The notes under the pieces are model-generated. The model worked only from the letters and a program-made list of their open reading frames with translations, was not told where the DNA came from and searched no databases. This document shows, piece by piece, positions 60,166-64,000 of a stretch of DNA of 64,000 nt. The translations under genes and the position numbers were made by a program. This DNA is from Chrysoperla carnea (lineage: Eukaryota > Arthropoda > Insecta > Neuroptera > Chrysopidae). Within the stretch, counting starts at the first letter, position 1; each line of letters starts with the position of its first letter. The stretch lies in contig NC_058339.1 in assembly GCF_905475395.1 (NCBI RefSeq), forward strand, positions 45,641,172 to 45,705,171. Reading direction: 5' to 3'.

Positions 60166-62049
60166 GAATTTCGAGGACTAATGGTTTTTTATTTTGGATT
60201 TTATCATTCTATCCTTCAACTTCGTCTTACAGTATAAAGTTTTTAGTTATATTAATCAGGATACATTTATAATTTATGATATTTTCTCATATATGGTATT
60301 AAATTAAATAATGGATTTTGGAACGAATTTATTTATTAATGCAAAAACACAAAAGCACATTAATGTATTTTTTGAGTATGTTAAGTATATTTCGTTAGAT
60401 TTTTTGAAATACTTCATTTCGAAGCTTTGAGTCAGCTTTTATTTAAATATATCAATACTAAATCCGCCATTATTAGCCATATTCAGAAAGTTATTTAAAA
60501 ACATTATCCGAGTTTATTTAAATAATTTGTACATAATAAGCAATAATATTAATTCGTTTTAAAAACACGGAGTAAGACAACGTTTTTGCAAACACCTCCA
60601 AATGAAAAAGAAAATTTTTCGTTTCGATTTTCGAATTGAAAACAATATCTTTCTTTCAGAAAGTTAAATATGTGAAGCCTACAGGGTACAAAAAACCTCA
60701 TCGTTTTCGCTTTGAAATCAGTCAGTACTACATAGCTCAACTACGTAAATAAATGGCAGCTAACCAAGTAACCACCAACGTTCTAATGACGCATGACGTG
60801 ATAAGGAGACCAAGTGGTCAACATATAACATAGATGTGTTTATACATAGAATGTGTATTTCCATAATCAACCACATCATATAAACGCTCATACCATTTAC
60901 TTAAACAAACAACAAAAGCCACATTAGCCCCATCGCTCCCATGATCGTTTACCCAATATTATAGCGTAGAATTGTGATAATACCTTTGACATCTGGTAAA
61001 CTATATAGACAATGCACACGTCATTTTGACCACCTTCTCTATTTGTGCCATCTACTCTACCCTTAGTTGACCTTGAACGAGACCATGGAGCCAGTACGTA
61101 TGACATCAATTATCAACAAATAAACACGCTACTATCGTTCCACTTTTTCGCTTCTTGGAAATTCTTTTCTAATGCAAAAAACTTTGTTTCCGCACGAGCA
61201 ATTATCTATTTTGTCGTTTCATACAAAACCATACACAAAGATCAAACTTTCTGCATTCGCAATATAAAAATTTCTAAGCAATTCTTGCAGTTTTTCTATT
61301 ACCCAGTCAATGTCAGAATGTTCGATAATTTCATATATACTATTTACATGCAAAATAACTAAAAGATAATTTTGAACACATCAAATTTTAGCTGTATCTC
61401 TGCGAAATCTGATTAAACCGGATTCTGCCACGTCTTATAGTTTATAGTTTTTGAATTCATCAATCGCTTTGTACTCAAAGGGTTACCAATTTTATCTCTA
61501 AATTTTTTATACATTTGGGTTGCGTACAAAAATCTTAGAAATTATTTTAGAATTTTAACAAAAGGACTTGAAAGTCTGTTCATTTTTCGGTGAAAATTGT
61601 TCTTTATCCTTATTGTCATTGAATACACTCTGGGTAATCTTTTATCCATTGGATACACTCTGGGTATGATTGTTTCCCATAACTTAAGAATAATCTGTCA
61701 ATTTTAACATAAAAAATGTTGTAGTCATATAGTCATTTTTATATCTAGTTTATAAAACATTTAAGGTTTATACATTTACCAACGCCTTTGCTCATACAGC
61801 CTTCACAGAATCCATCCAAACATTGTTCATCTCCTGTTTAAATATCTTCCAACCATAGTTCTAACAATGTTGCCCCAAGAATATCTTTGTGATATTTGTA
61901 TTATAACAATAATCTGTCATGAAAAAAATTATAAATACCATCTTTATCCATGGCTAAAGCTATGGGGCGTATAAATATACATTATTACTCAACTAGAAAT
62001 TGTTGATATGTGTTTGAAATGCCCTTCAATCTGTATTTTCTAAAGTAGA
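60166..62049. other. Intergenic between the two retrotransposon relics
   Basis: A direct duplication, GATACACTCTGGGTA (61621-61675), is visible. Frames at 60924-61109 (minus) and 61045-61362 (plus) overlap and show no recognised domain. No gene is asserted. Confidence 0.45.
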
Positions 62050-62715
62050 TTATTAACTGGTGTTTGGAATTGTTTACCCAGATTCATCCTGGGATTCATT
62101 TTACTACATGTGTAATGGTATTTTATACTGAAGGATCTAAGTTAGAGAAGAAAATAGGTTGTGGGATTTTCTCTGAAAATCTAGATTCACGGTTATCATT
62201 CCGGCCGAGAAGCGAAAGTGGTGGCTATCAAGCGGAAGTGACTATTTACGTGGAATGTAAATGTGTAAGACTAAACACTCTCATGTGCAGCGTCATTACT
62301 TTACCGACCGCTAAGCAGCGCTAAAATCCTTCACCTCGGTCTACCTAGCTTCAAAGGGTTTACAGGACTGCCTAACGTCCTTAAATCAGCTGGTGGAACG
62401 AATTAATGTAAACTTGGTATGGGTATCAGGACACGAAGACATCTTGCTAGAAATGGCACATTGCTTCCGGGAACAAGCATCAAGGGTTCCGGTTACGAAC
62501 TGCAACCTGCTCCTTAAAGAGGATATCTTAAAAAAAGGCCAATCTGAGACAGGCTATCTGTCTTATGGTACTTTAAGACAGATATGGTCTAAGCACAATC
62601 GTGGACGTTCCGAAGATCTTATGTCTTAAAGAATCTGTTAGCAAAATTGTTGGGGCTAATACTGGACACTGATTAAGCGGCAGACATTCTGAACGCCTAA
62701 GACAGACAGTTAAAA
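62050..62715 (+). pseudogene. Degenerate non-LTR retrotransposon fragment with RNase H, copy 2
   Basis: This copy extends further 5' than copy 1. VFYTEGSKLEKKIGCGIFSE and then GYQAEV are the RNase H core, with the first catalytic Asp changed (TDGSK to TEGSK) and the Glu of QAE kept. VNLVWVSGHEDI and the linker NCNLLLKEDILKKGQ then align with copy 1, as does IWSKHNRGRSEDLMS. A frameshift and stops break the frame. The sequence then reads GANTGH, TGA, SGRHSERL, sharing the stop position of copy 1. It ends before the zinc-binding motif. Same strand as copy 1. Confidence 0.75.
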
Positions 62716-63529
62716 CCGCCTCTCACCAAAAAATGACAGGAAGTTTGCAACCATAAACAGTTGGAAATAGGAGTCCTACTGAACTATCCAATTGTCACTA
62801 ACTTTCTTTTAATAAATACAGCAAACAAAAAAGTCGTCGAAAAACAGGAAATGAAAAATTATATTCCATAAATTTGATACCCAAGCCACGATTAAAACTT
62901 CCAAATTTTGTAATAAAACTTACTTTTATCAGCTGTCAAGAAGACAGGTGAAATATGGGAATTTGGTTTCATTGTGGGATCTATAATTAGTTTGCTGAAA
63001 AGTGATTAATAATGGTGTCTTACAGTTCATTGAAAAAAGACTGAAAGAGACTGAGTACACCTCATTCATGAATGTACCACGAACTCTGCCAAACAATAAC
63101 ACCATTAATTAAATTACCTAGGCATACTGCATACGAAATTGGCTACGCTTTAAATAACTGAGATACATGGTTTTGGAACACTCTGTAAATTGAATCAATT
63201 ATAAAATTATAACAATTATAATCAATCATAAATAAATTTTTTAATTTTTCAAAAATAATAATTTTTGCGTAGTTGTTGGTATATTTACGAAGAAATTTTT
63301 TGCACTTTGAAGTTGGGAAATTTTTCTGTATTTCCTTCTATTTTTGAGATTAAGTTTAAAATCACCTCTGTATACACATGAAAGTTAAATGGGTTGCTAC
63401 TAATATAAAAAAAATTTCAATAAGACTAAGGTAGTCATTTTAGGGATTTTTATTATTAATAAAATCTTCTGTCATCAAAAAAACATATAATATTAAAGGC
63501 ATTAAAATTCTATATTTTTATGAGTATTT
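62716..63529. other. Intergenic, nothing recognised
   Basis: No gene or repeat border was seen. Confidence 0.5.
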
Positions 63530-63990
63530 ATTATACCATGCATATATGTAATATGCAAGGTATACTAAGTTTAGTCCCAAGTTTGTAACGCTTAAAAATA
63601 TTGATGCTCCGAACAAAATTTTGGTATAGGTGTTCATAAAATCACCTAATTAGTCCATTTCCGGTTGTCCGTCCGTCCGTCTGTGGGCACGATAACTCAA
63701 AAACGAAAAAAGATATCAAGCTGAAATATTTACTGTGTACTCAGGACGTAAAACGTGAGGTCGAGTTCGTAAATGAGCAACTTAGGTCAATTGATTGACC
63801 TACGGGTCCGTAGGACCCATCTTGAAAACCGTTAGAGATAGAACAAAAGCTTAAATGTAAAAAATGTTCCTTATCATAAAATAAACAACTTTTGTTTGAA
63901 ACATTTTTTCGTAAACATCACTGTTTACCCATGAAGGCGCAAATTGGGCGTAAATTGTATAGTATGTATTATATAAATTGTATATGTATG
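63530..63990 (+). repeat. Dispersed repeat family B, copy 3 (most complete)
   Basis: Runs from TTATACCATGCATATATG through ACTAAGTTTAGTCCCAAG, CTAATTAGTCCATTTCCG, a GTCCGTCCGTCCGTCTG run, AACGAAAAAAGATATCAAGC and GAGGTCGAGTTCG. It ends with AACATCACTGTTTACCCATG and TATAGTATGTATTATAT. It aligns with 10332-10600 (+) and 30982-31395 (-). Noncoding; class unassigned. Confidence 0.7.
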
Positions 63991-64000
63991 TGCAATGTGA

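Noticed and set aside
61045..61362. 105-codon plus frame overlapping a minus frame
   Set aside because: Starts at TTG, no domain, composition drifts to F/I/N-rich chance sequence.
1..64000. CRISPR arrays, bacterial operons, integrated virus genes
   Set aside because: No spaced direct repeats, no operon-like packing, no viral structural or replication protein recognised.

Overview
The window looks like nuclear DNA of an insect. It is strongly AT-rich throughout, gene-poor and crowded with decayed mobile elements. It contains introns with GT-AG borders, a 10-cysteine TIL-type inhibitor, a Tret1-like transporter of the kind expanded in insects, short TTAGG (arthropod telomere-type) runs, and repeat families common in insect genomes. 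The order or species cannot be fixed from the sequence alone.

Only two genes can be rebuilt from start to stop, both on the minus strand. (1) At 4987-5884 is a two-exon gene for a secreted 117-residue TIL-domain protein, with a TATA-like box upstream and an AATAAA downstream; its single intron carries a 291-bp hAT-type MITE with an 8-bp target duplication. (2) At 17699-20069 is a two-exon gene for a 12-span MFS transporter of the sugar/trehalose family (about 463-471 aa); its short first exon was found by matching splice sites and phase. It lacks several residues normally used to bind sugar. Weaker coding candidates are a two-exon C-terminal coding segment inside a TIR-bounded element (14502-14780), a 93-nt exon with good splice sites (57229-57321), and a 56-codon ORF (15903-16073).

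The rest is repeats. 1-4 kb: tRNA-derived SINEs, a foldback and a pogo-like MITE. 5-10 kb: the TIL gene, a GGGGCCATCC-type MITE, and AACCGACTTC-family copies. 12-16 kb: an element full of CAAGACC motifs, a second pogo-like MITE, and a 1.65-kb element with CCCAATTGGG arrays. 17-20 kb: the transporter. 20-39 kb: a gene desert with SINEs, a 24-bp minisatellite, further repeat copies and an interstitial TTAGG run. 39-40 kb: a 1042-bp foldback with arms of about 366 bp. 42-55 kb: further foldbacks, a tRNA-like inverted pair, a Tc1-like relic and more repeat copies. 59-63 kb: two degenerate 3' ends of a non-LTR retrotransposon that share an in-frame TGA.

The two intact genes show no evident functional link. 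No bacterial, plasmid, CRISPR or viral gene content was seen. All alignments were made by eye; percentages and family names should be read accordingly.
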